From Halostella pelagica (GTDB taxonomy: Archaea > Halobacteriota > Halobacteria > Halobacteriales > Natronoarchaeaceae): a stretch of 64,000 nt of DNA. The stretch is from positions 3,038,001-3,102,000 of the forward strand of contig CP040678.1 of assembly GCA_005954745.1 (NCBI GenBank), written 5' to 3'. The notes below the pieces were generated by a model. That model was not told where the DNA came from. It made no database searches and worked only from the letters and a program-made list of their open reading frames with translations. The number at the start of each line of letters is the position of its first letter. Position 1 is the stretch's first letter. Of the stretch, positions 7,768 to 14,654 are shown piece after piece. The translations under genes and the position numbers were made by a program.

Positions 7768-9099
7768 ATGAGTGACCGGCCCCACGTGGAGATATACACC
7801 AAGGAGAACTGCTCTTACTGCGAGAAAGCGAAAGACCTCTTCGACGAGAAAGGAGTCGAGTACGAGGAGTACAACGTGACGGGCGACGAAGAGATGTTCG
7901 ACGAGATGGTCGAACGCGCTGACGGACGCCAAACCGCACCCGAGGTGTTCATCGACGACGAACTGATCGGCGGGTGGGACGACACCAGCGCCCTCGACGA
8001 GACGGGCGAACTAGACGAGAAGCTCGGGATCGCATCGGACGGTGACGACACGGACGGACCGGAGGAACACCGGAAACTGGTCATCGCCGGGACCGGCATC
8101 GCGGGACTGACGGCGGCCATCTACGCGGCGCGCTCGAACAACGACCCGCTCGTCATCGAGGGCGACGAACCGGGCGGACAGCTAACGCTGACGACCGACG
8201 TCGAGAACTACCCCGGCTTCCCGGAGGGGATCAGCGGCCCGGACCTCATCAACAACATGAAAGAGCAGGCCGAGAAGTTCGGGGCCGACACGATAAACGG
8301 CGTCATCGCCGAGGTCGACGACTCCTCTCGACCGTACCGCGTCGAGATGACGAACGGCGACGTGTACACGGCGGACGCGTTCATCGCCGCAAGCGGCGCG
8401 AGCGCCCGCACGCTCGGCGTTCCCGGCGAGGACGAACTGATGGGCTACGGCGTTTCGACCTGCGCCACGTGTGACGGCGCGTTCTTCCGCGACGAGGAGA
8501 TGCTAGTCATCGGCGGCGGCGACGCCGCGATGGAGGAGGCCGACTTCCTCACGAAGTTCGCCTCGAAAGTGTACATCGCACACCGCCGCGAGGAGTTCCG
8601 CGCGGAGGACTACTGGGTCGACCGCGTACAGGAGAAAGTCGACGAGGGCGAGATAGAGATCCTGAAAAACACCGAACTGACGGAGATCCACGGCTCGGCT
8701 GAGGAGGGCGTCGACCACGCGAGCCTTGTCAAACACCCCGAGGGTCACCCCACGGAGAAACTCGACGATCCCGACGCCGAGGAGTTCGAGATGGATGTCG
8801 GGGCGGTGTTTCTCGCCATCGGCCACACGCCCAACACGGCCTATCTGGAGGACACGGCCGTCGAGATGGACGACGCCGGCTACCTCCAGACCGAGGGCGG
8901 CAAGGGCGGCGGCCAGACGAAGACGGGCGTCCCCGGTATCTTCGGCGCGGGCGACGTGGTCGACTATCACTACCAGCAGGCCGTCACCGCCGCCGGAATG
9001 GGCTGTAAGGCGGCGCTCGACGCCGACGACTACCTGGAAACGCTCACCCAGGCCGAAACGGGCGCGAGCGCGGACGGAGCGGTCGAAGCGGACGACTGA
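7768..9099 (+). CDS. Glutaredoxin-thioredoxin reductase fusion
   Basis: 443 residues. Residues 1-85 are a glutaredoxin-like domain with the redox pair CSYC (about 15-18) and TAPEVFIDDELIGG. Residues 108-435 are a complete thioredoxin reductase: FAD motif IAGTGIAGL, ENYPGF, redox motif CATC, second Rossmann IGGGDAAMEEA, HRREEFRAE (typical of NADPH binding) and GIFGAGDV. The first nucleotide motif is GTGIAG rather than the commoner GSGPAG but keeps the glycines. The fusion should pass electrons from NADPH through the CATC site to the attached CSYC domain, making a self-contained disulfide reductase. ATG at 7768 follows a TATA-like AAATAC stretch about 30 bases earlier. Confidence 0.92.
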   Translation: MSDRPHVEIYTKENCSYCEKAKDLFDEKGVEYEEYNVTGDEEMFDEMVERADGRQTAPEVFIDDELIGGWDDTSALDETGELDEKLGIASDGDDTDGPEEHRKLVIAGTGIAGLTAAIYAARSNNDPLVIEGDEPGGQLTLTTDVENYPGFPEGISGPDLINNMKEQAEKFGADTINGVIAEVDDSSRPYRVEMTNGDVYTADAFIAASGASARTLGVPGEDELMGYGVSTCATCDGAFFRDEEMLVIGGGDAAMEEADFLTKFASKVYIAHRREEFRAEDYWVDRVQEKVDEGEIEILKNTELTEIHGSAEEGVDHASLVKHPEGHPTEKLDDPDAEEFEMDVGAVFLAIGHTPNTAYLEDTAVEMDDAGYLQTEGGKGGGQTKTGVPGIFGAGDVVDYHYQQAVTAAGMGCKAALDADDYLETLTQAETGASADGAVEADD

Positions 9100-9115
9100 A
9101 CGGTTGAGGCTCCGT

Positions 9116-9135
9116 GCCGAGGCCGCAGTCTCGGC
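9116..9135 (+). terminator. Possible hairpin terminator after the reductase fusion
   Basis: GCCGAG (9116-9121) pairs with CTCGGC (9130-9135) over an 8-base loop and is followed by a weakly T-rich TTCATCTT. It sits 17 bases past the stop at 9099. Archaeal termination depends mainly on T-tracts, so this is weak. Confidence 0.3.
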
Positions 9136-9196
9136 TTCATCTTGAGGCGGACGACTGATCCAAAGACGGATTAGTCGGTCACCCGAACGTCAGGCC

Positions 9197-9481
9197 ATGA
9201 CGGACACTATTACGATCACGGTAGAGTCTTCGGACGACGGCACCGACGAGATCACGCTCCCCGAGAACCTCATCGAGATGCTCTCGGAGGGCGAGGAAGA
9301 CGCCGCGACAGTCGTCAGCGATATCGCCATGTTCGGGTGCGCACAGCGGATCCACGGGGCTATCCACCACAGTCAGGGCGAACCGAGCCAGGAGATCCAG
9401 GACGTCGAATCGGAGACGATGGAACTGTTCGAGGAGCGCTTCGGCGCGACGTTCGAAGAACTGACCGGTCACGACCACTAA
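9197..9481 (+). CDS. Small acidic conserved-type hypothetical protein
   Basis: 94 residues beginning MTDTITITVES. It has a short beta-rich start, then ENLIEMLSEGEEDAATVVSDIAMFGCAQRIHGAI and a histidine-containing C-terminus (LTGHDH). There is a single Cys and several His (IHGAIHHSQ), so metal binding is conceivable but unproven. It lies 97 bases after the reductase fusion in the same direction and is convergent with arfC. I recall only a general haloarchaeal family of unknown function; no role is assigned. Confidence 0.65.
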   Translation: MTDTITITVESSDDGTDEITLPENLIEMLSEGEEDAATVVSDIAMFGCAQRIHGAIHHSQGEPSQEIQDVESETMELFEERFGATFEELTGHDH

Positions 9482-9510
9482 ACGGGTTCTGACGACCGCT
9501 TTCGACTGCA

Positions 9511-10188
9511 TCAAGTGGACGGCTGCTCCGCCGGCACCCACCGTAGGAGGACGCCGCCGTCCAACCGTTCGACATCCGCTAGCGACAGCGCCGGAAAGTC
9601 GTCGACGAACCCGTCGCCGTCCGCGAGCGTCGGTGCGTCGCGGCCGCCGATGATCTTCGGCCCGACGAACACCGTCAGTTCGTCGACGAGACCGGCGTCG
9701 AACAGCGAGAAGATGACCTCACCGCCCCCCTCGACCATGATCCGGTCGACGCCGCGGTCCGCGAGCGCCTCGAACGCGGCCGCGAGGTCGACTCGCTCGT
9801 CGCCCGCCGCGAGTATCTCGGCGCCGGCGTCGCGGAGGGCGTCGACCCGGTTCTCGGGGGCCGCGTCGCTCACGAGGACGTAGGTCGTCGCCGCGTCGTC
9901 GAGGATTCGGGCGTCGGTCGGCGTCCGCGCCCGCGAGTCGGCGACCACGCGCGAAGGATGCTCGGAGTTTCCCCGAGCGACGCGCTCGTCGACCCGGTCC
10001 GCGTCGTCGAGCGCCAGGTGCGGATCGTCCGCGAGAACGGTGCCGACGCCGACGAGAACGGCGTCGCTCTCGGCGCGGAGGCGGTCGACGCGGTCGAAGT
10101 CGTCCGGTCCGCTGATGGCGACCTGCTCGCGTCCGCGGTGAGAGAGTTTCCCATCGGCGCTCATCGCGGCGTTGACGACGACGTGCAT
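9511..10188 (-). CDS. arfC: 2,5-diamino-6-(ribosylamino)pyrimidinone 5'-phosphate reductase
   Basis: 225 residues from the ATG at 10186-10188 (MHVVVNAAMSADGKLS). This is the RibD C-terminal reductase fold. NAAMSADGK is the family start motif, SDAVLVGVGTVLADDP binds cofactor/substrate, and VEGGGEVIFSLFDAGLVDEL with FVGPKIIGG is the classic C-terminal signature. The enzyme uses NAD(P)H to reduce the ribosyl group of the pyrimidine intermediate in archaeal riboflavin and F420 biosynthesis. The frame continues 29 codons upstream to 10275, but homology begins at the chosen Met. It is divergent from rpa1, with 116 bases between the starts. Confidence 0.93.
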   Translation of the reverse strand: MHVVVNAAMSADGKLSHRGREQVAISGPDDFDRVDRLRAESDAVLVGVGTVLADDPHLALDDADRVDERVARGNSEHPSRVVADSRARTPTDARILDDAATTYVLVSDAAPENRVDALRDAGAEILAAGDERVDLAAAFEALADRGVDRIMVEGGGEVIFSLFDAGLVDELTVFVGPKIIGGRDAPTLADGDGFVDDFPALSLADVERLDGGVLLRWVPAEQPST

Positions 10189-10304
10189 GAGCGGTAGTTC
10201 ATCCGCGTACAGAAAGCCGCTTTCGGTCCCTGTCCCCGTTCCCACAGTGCTTCGCCGCCGTTTCGCGCGAACCATTTTTACCCCGTCCGGTCGAATAGCC
10301 GGTG

Positions 10305-11576
10305 ATGAGCTTAGACGATCATGCCGAGGAACTCGCCTCCAACCTCGGTGTCGACAAAGAGGAGGTCAAAGCGGACCTGGAGAACCTGGTGTCGTACAGC
10401 GTTCCGATGGACGAGGCGAAACAGAGCCTCCGCCGGAAGTACGGCGACGGTGGCGGCGGCAGCGACGGCCCGAGCGAGGTCAGCGTCGCCGACATCGAAA
10501 CCGACGACGGCAACGTCACGGTGACGGGCACCGTCCTCACCCGGGGCAAGCGCTCGATCCGGTACCAGGGCGAGGAGAACGTCATCTACGAGGGCCGCAT
10601 CGCGGACCAGACGGGCGTCATCGACTACACCGCCTGGGCCGAGGTCGACTTCTCACCCGGCGACACCGTCACGCTCGGCAACGCCGGCGTCCGCGAGTGG
10701 GAGGGCGAACCGGAACTGAACATCAACGAAAGCACCACCGTAGCACGCGCCGACGAGACCCTCGACGTGGCCTACGAGGTCGGCGGCGACGCCGACCTGA
10801 TCGACGTGCTGGTCGGCGACCGCGGCGTCAACGTCGAGGCCAGAGTGGTCGAGGTCGAGTCCCGGACTATCGACGGCCGCGACGGCGAGACGGATATCCT
10901 GTCGGGCGTGCTCGGCGACGAGACAGCGCGTCTCCCTTTCACTGACTGGGACCCCCATCCCGAGGTCGAGGAGGGCGCGGATCTCCGGATCGAGAACGCG
11001 TACGTCCGGGAGTACCGCGGCGTGCCCTCGGTCAACGTCTCGGAGTTCTCGACGGTCGAAGCACTCGCCCGGGACGTGGACGTCAGCGCCGCTGCGCCGC
11101 GGATGGACGTCGGCGACGCGATAGAGAGCGGCGGCGTGTACGACGTCGAACTCGTCGGAAACGTCATCGCCGTCCGCGACGGGTCGGGCCTCATCCAGCG
11201 GTGTCCGGAGTGCGGCCGCGTCATCCAGAAGGGCCAGTGTCGCACCCACGGCGACGTCGACGGCGAGGACGACCTGCGAGTGAAGGCCATCCTCGACGAC
11301 GGGACGGGGTCCGTCACAGCCGTACTCGACGAGGAACTCACTGAGACGGTGTACGGCGGGGACATCGAGGACGCCCGCGAGCAGGCCCGCGAGGCGATGG
11401 ACCAGGAGGTCGTCGCGGACACCATCCGCGAGAACGTCGTGGGCCGTGAGTACCGCGTCCGCGGACACCTCTCGGTCGACGAGTACGGCGCGAACCTCGA
11501 CGCCTCCGAGTTCGAGCGGAGCGCGGACGAGCCAGCGGACCGCGCCGCTGAACTGATCAGGGAGGTGGTCGCATGA
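10305..11576 (+). CDS. rpa1: Replication protein A, ssDNA-binding protein of the rpa1 operon
   Basis: About 423 residues. A short helical N-terminus (about 1-50) precedes tandem OB folds (around 60-150, 165-265 and 275-390). Inside the last is a zinc-finger motif CPECGRVIQKGQCRTHG (C-x2-C-x8-C-x2-H). Haloarchaeal RPA1 has three OB folds plus this finger and is encoded with an RPA-associated protein and the phosphoesterase Rpe, exactly the order seen here. It binds single-stranded DNA in replication and repair. Start set at ATG 10305; the GTG three bases earlier is also possible. The 3' end is affected by a small duplication (see 11561-11640). Confidence 0.92.
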   Translation: MSLDDHAEELASNLGVDKEEVKADLENLVSYSVPMDEAKQSLRRKYGDGGGGSDGPSEVSVADIETDDGNVTVTGTVLTRGKRSIRYQGEENVIYEGRIADQTGVIDYTAWAEVDFSPGDTVTLGNAGVREWEGEPELNINESTTVARADETLDVAYEVGGDADLIDVLVGDRGVNVEARVVEVESRTIDGRDGETDILSGVLGDETARLPFTDWDPHPEVEEGADLRIENAYVREYRGVPSVNVSEFSTVEALARDVDVSAAAPRMDVGDAIESGGVYDVELVGNVIAVRDGSGLIQRCPECGRVIQKGQCRTHGDVDGEDDLRVKAILDDGTGSVTAVLDEELTETVYGGDIEDAREQAREAMDQEVVADTIRENVVGREYRVRGHLSVDEYGANLDASEFERSADEPADRAAELIREVVA

Positions 11577-11640
11577 GCGAACGTCGTGAGCGAATGCGAT
11601 TACGCCGGAGTGTCACTCCGGAGGTGGTCGCATGAGCGAA
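11561..11640 (+). repeat. 21-base direct duplication at the rpa1/rpap1 junction
   Basis: The 21 bases at 11561-11581 (GGAGGTGGTCGCATGAGCGA plus A) recur exactly at 11620-11640, 59 bases later. The first copy contains the rpa1 stop overlapping an ATG (ATGA); the second contains the ATG used by rpap1. The spacer carries the 17-base palindrome CCGGAGTGTCACTCCGG. An ancestral ATGA overlap seems to have been duplicated, leaving the genes 55 bases apart. Confidence 0.8.
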
Positions 11641-13293
11641 TCCGACGACGGCGGGCCGGGCACGCGCGAGGTCGCGTACCGCCTGTTCGCCGCGGAGTAC
11701 GACAACGCCGACCTGGAGTTCTCCGAGAGCGACGAGGAGCGAGCCCCGAACTACGTGGTGACGCCGACGGGCGCTCGCGTCAACCGCCTGTTCGCGGTGG
11801 GGGTCCTGACTGAGATAGAGCAGGTCAACGAGGACGTGCTCCGCGCCCGAGTCGTCGACCCGACGGGCGCGTTCGTCGTGTACGCCGGGCAGTACCAGCC
11901 CGACGAGATGGCCGCGTTAGAGCGGATGGACCCCCCTGCCTTTGTCGCGGTGACAGGTAAGGCGAACGCGTTCCAGCCGGACGATTCGGACAGGGTGTTC
12001 ACCTCGATCCGGCCGGAGAGCATCAACCGCGTCGACGACGAGACGCGGGACCGCTGGGCGGTCGCCACCGCCGAGCGGACGCTCGAACGCCTGGGGACGT
12101 TCGCGGACGCGCTGGACCTCGACGAGACGGGCGACGACCTGGAGGACGCCCTGCTTGCCCGCGGCGTCGACCCCGCGCTGGCCCAGGGCATCCCCATCGC
12201 GCTCGACCACTACGGAACTACCCGCGAGTACCTCGGCGAGCTATGGGACGTCGCCGTCGACGCGACGCGCGTCGTTGCGGGCGAGATAGACGCCGACGAG
12301 GTCGGACCGCTCTCGCTCGCGCCGGGCGAGGGCGGCGACGAGGCTACGGTCGAGTTCACCGTCTCGCAGGTCGATGACGAAGCGGCTGAGCCGGCCGAAA
12401 CGGCTGACGAGAGCGGAGAGCCGACAGACGAAGCGCCCGCCGAACCGGCTAGTGAGGGAGAGTCAGCGGAATCCGCCGGTGAGGAAGAACCGGCGGAGCC
12501 GACTGACGAGGAGGAACCGGCGGAACCGGCCGCCGCGGAATCCGGCGTCGACGGCGGGACGGTCGCCGACGCGGAGACCGCCCGCGACGCCGAGACGACG
12601 GTCGAGGACTCCGAGGACGCCAGCGAGGCGCTGGGAGACTGGGACGACACCGATGACGTCGAACCCGGACAGGAGACCGTCACCGACGAGGAGTTCGAAC
12701 CCGAAGCCGACGAGGTCGAAGAGCTCGGAACCGGCGGTGCCGGCGACGAGATGTACGAGTTCGACGAGGAGGAACGCGAACAGATCGAGGAGGAGTACGG
12801 GACCGACTTCTCGACGGGAACCGAAGTAGGGGAACCGGGCGAGGCCGACATCGACGTGGGAAGCGAGGCACAACCCGCCTCGGACGAGACGAACGGAGAC
12901 GCCGAGGAGCCACGAGATAGTGAGCCAGGCGAGCAGGCCGACGCGCTGGAGGGGACCAGCGACGAACTCCCTGACGACGATCTCGCGGAGGCCGCGGCTG
13001 AGGTCGGTGGCGGCGAAGCGGCCGAAGTCGAGGACGAAGCGACCGAAGGCGAAGATGAAGCGGCCGACTCCGGGGGCGAAGTCGACGTTGACGAAGACGC
13101 TGAACTCGGCGAGACCGTCATGGACGTGATGGAGCAACTCGACGAGGGCGACGGCGCGCCGCGGGAAGAGATCGTCGCGGGCGTCGTCGACGGGACGGGG
13201 GCCGACCCCGCCGACGTGGAGGACGCCATCGAGGACGCGCTCATGGGCGGGCAGTGTTACGAGTCCGGCGACGACACGCTCAAGCCCATCTGA
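11632..13293 (+). CDS. rpap1: RPA-associated protein (rpap1) with long acidic linker
   Basis: 553 residues. The N-terminal 230 residues include an OB-like domain (VNRLFAVGVLTEIEQVNEDVLRARVVDPTGAFVVYAG), as in COG3390 RPA-associated proteins. A very acidic, low-complexity region rich in Glu, Ala and Pro (about 235-480) follows. A C-terminal winged-helix-like segment (about 490-553, VMDVMEQLDEGDGAPREEIV...) resembles the RPA32 C-terminal domain. It should partner RPA1 on single-stranded DNA. Its stop shares one base with the rpe start (TGATG), supporting translational coupling. The unusual length is due to the linker. Confidence 0.9.
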   Translation: MSESDDGGPGTREVAYRLFAAEYDNADLEFSESDEERAPNYVVTPTGARVNRLFAVGVLTEIEQVNEDVLRARVVDPTGAFVVYAGQYQPDEMAALERMDPPAFVAVTGKANAFQPDDSDRVFTSIRPESINRVDDETRDRWAVATAERTLERLGTFADALDLDETGDDLEDALLARGVDPALAQGIPIALDHYGTTREYLGELWDVAVDATRVVAGEIDADEVGPLSLAPGEGGDEATVEFTVSQVDDEAAEPAETADESGEPTDEAPAEPASEGESAESAGEEEPAEPTDEEEPAEPAAAESGVDGGTVADAETARDAETTVEDSEDASEALGDWDDTDDVEPGQETVTDEEFEPEADEVEELGTGGAGDEMYEFDEEEREQIEEEYGTDFSTGTEVGEPGEADIDVGSEAQPASDETNGDAEEPRDSEPGEQADALEGTSDELPDDDLAEAAAEVGGGEAAEVEDEATEGEDEAADSGGEVDVDEDAELGETVMDVMEQLDEGDGAPREEIVAGVVDGTGADPADVEDAIEDALMGGQCYESGDDTLKPI

Positions 13294-14042
13294 TGGCGCT
13301 GGTCGAACCGGTTCCGGACGCGCCCGCCGCCGTCGCGGACCTCGGCGACGAGCGCGCGCTGGTGGTCGCCGACTACCACGCCGGTATCGAGGACGGACTC
13401 CGGTACGAGAAAGGCGTCGACGTGGATAGCCGCGCCGAGGAGCGCCGGGACCGACTGCGGTCGCTGGTAGTCGAGACGGATCCCGACAGGATCGTCTTTC
13501 TCGGCGACCTGATGCACTCCATCGGAGACCCGGGCGGGGCCGAGCGCGGCGAAGTGGAGGTGTTGATCGAGTCGCTCCCCGGTGACCTGCCCGTGACGCT
13601 CGTCAAGGGGAACCACGACGGCGACGTGGAGTCGTGGGTCCGCGACGTGTCCGTGACGCCCGGTCACGGCGTTCGCCTCGGACGCGTGGGGTTCGCCCAC
13701 GGACACACCTGGCCGTCGGCGGACGTGCTCTCGGCGGACGTCGTCTGCGTCGGGCACGAACACCCGTGCGTTCGCCTCGAAGACGAGGTCGGCGGGACCC
13801 GGGTCGAGCAGGTCTGGCTCCGCGGGCCGCTAAAGCGGGAGGCGTTCGCCGACAGTCACTCGGACCTCGACTGGAACGACCCCGAACTGGTCGTTTTTCC
13901 CGCGTTTAACGGGCTCTCTGGTGGGACCTGGGTGAACGTGTCCGGCCAGCAGTTCCTCTCCCCGTTTCTGCCGGCCGGCCTCGCAGACGGGCAGGCGTAT
14001 CTCCTCGACGGGACGCGCCTCGGAGCGTACCGAACCGTGTGA
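13293..14042 (+). CDS. rpe: Calcineurin-like metallophosphoesterase of the rpa1 operon
   Basis: 249 residues from the ATG at 13293, which overlaps the rpap1 stop by one base. All metallophosphoesterase motifs are present: VVADYHAGIED (D-x-H), FLGDLMH (G-D), VKGNHDG (G-N-H-D), FAHGHTWP and CVGHEHP. These bind two metals. In haloarchaea this phosphoesterase is co-transcribed with rpa1 and rpap1 and is thought to work with them in DNA repair or processing; the substrate is not known from sequence. Confidence 0.92.
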   Translation: MALVEPVPDAPAAVADLGDERALVVADYHAGIEDGLRYEKGVDVDSRAEERRDRLRSLVVETDPDRIVFLGDLMHSIGDPGGAERGEVEVLIESLPGDLPVTLVKGNHDGDVESWVRDVSVTPGHGVRLGRVGFAHGHTWPSADVLSADVVCVGHEHPCVRLEDEVGGTRVEQVWLRGPLKREAFADSHSDLDWNDPELVVFPAFNGLSGGTWVNVSGQQFLSPFLPAGLADGQAYLLDGTRLGAYRTV

Positions 14043-14141
14043 GCGGTGGGCTGTCGTCTCTCACGCGTCTGACCTTCTGAAAGGACGCCGAACCCCGCTA
14101 CATACTGCGAATACCAGACCTCAGATCAATGTCTGACGCTC

Positions 14142-14159
14142 CACCAAATCATTTTGGTG
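14142..14159. promoter_or_regulatory. Palindromic operator candidate upstream of padR-like gene
   Basis: CACCAAA (14142-14148) and TTTGGTG (14153-14159) form a perfect 7-base inverted repeat around TCAT. A second imperfect repeat (GGTGAAGCCTTTACC, 14156-14170) overlaps it. Both are 55-85 bases before the ATG at 14226, a sensible place for an autoregulating PadR dimer. Inferred from sequence only. Confidence 0.4.
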
Positions 14160-14225
14160 AAGCCTTTACCCCCATTACCATTGTAGAGACATATGCCTTC
14201 GTAGGGGGGGCAGAAGGGGAATACA

Positions 14226-14540
14226 ATGTACGATCTTACCGGATTCCAGCGAGATCTGCTGTACGTGATCGCTGGGGAAGACGACCCACACGGATTGGCA
14301 ATCAAAGACGAATTAGAAGCCTATTACGAGACCGAAATTCATCACGGGCGACTGTACCCGAATCTGGACACGCTGGTGGATAAGGGCCTCGTTGACAAGG
14401 GCGAACTCGACCGGCGAACGAACTACTACGCGCTGACGCAGCGAGGCGAACGGGAGATAGAGGCCCGCCGCGAGTGGGAAGAGCAGTATCTGGACGAGCA
14501 GGAGGAACTGGAAGTCGGCAGAATGGCCGAAGCGGAGTGA
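14226..14540 (+). CDS. PadR-family transcriptional regulator
   Basis: 104 residues. MYDLTGFQRDLLYVIAGEDDPHGLAIKDELE is the typical haloarchaeal PadR start, then GRLYPNLDTLVDKGLVDKGELDRRTNYYALTQRG, the winged-helix recognition helix and wing. A charged C-terminal helix (EAREWEEQYLDEQEELE-like) would mediate dimerisation. It is a compact PadR-s1-type protein without a long effector domain. It stands alone, 183 bases after rpe, with a palindrome upstream that could be its operator. Regulon unknown. Confidence 0.9.
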   Translation: MYDLTGFQRDLLYVIAGEDDPHGLAIKDELEAYYETEIHHGRLYPNLDTLVDKGLVDKGELDRRTNYYALTQRGEREIEARREWEEQYLDEQEELEVGRMAEAE

Positions 14541-14654
14541 CCGCGGGAAACGCGACGGGCACACTACCTTTCTTATTCGCGTCAGAAAGTGAGAAGCGGC
14601 GGCTGTCTCCAGCGGACGATGCCCTTAATCCGGTCGAACCGCTAGCTCGGATAG

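Noticed and set aside
9880-10200. Plus-strand frame antisense to arfC
   Set aside because: No motif and it lies inside a well-defined enzyme gene.
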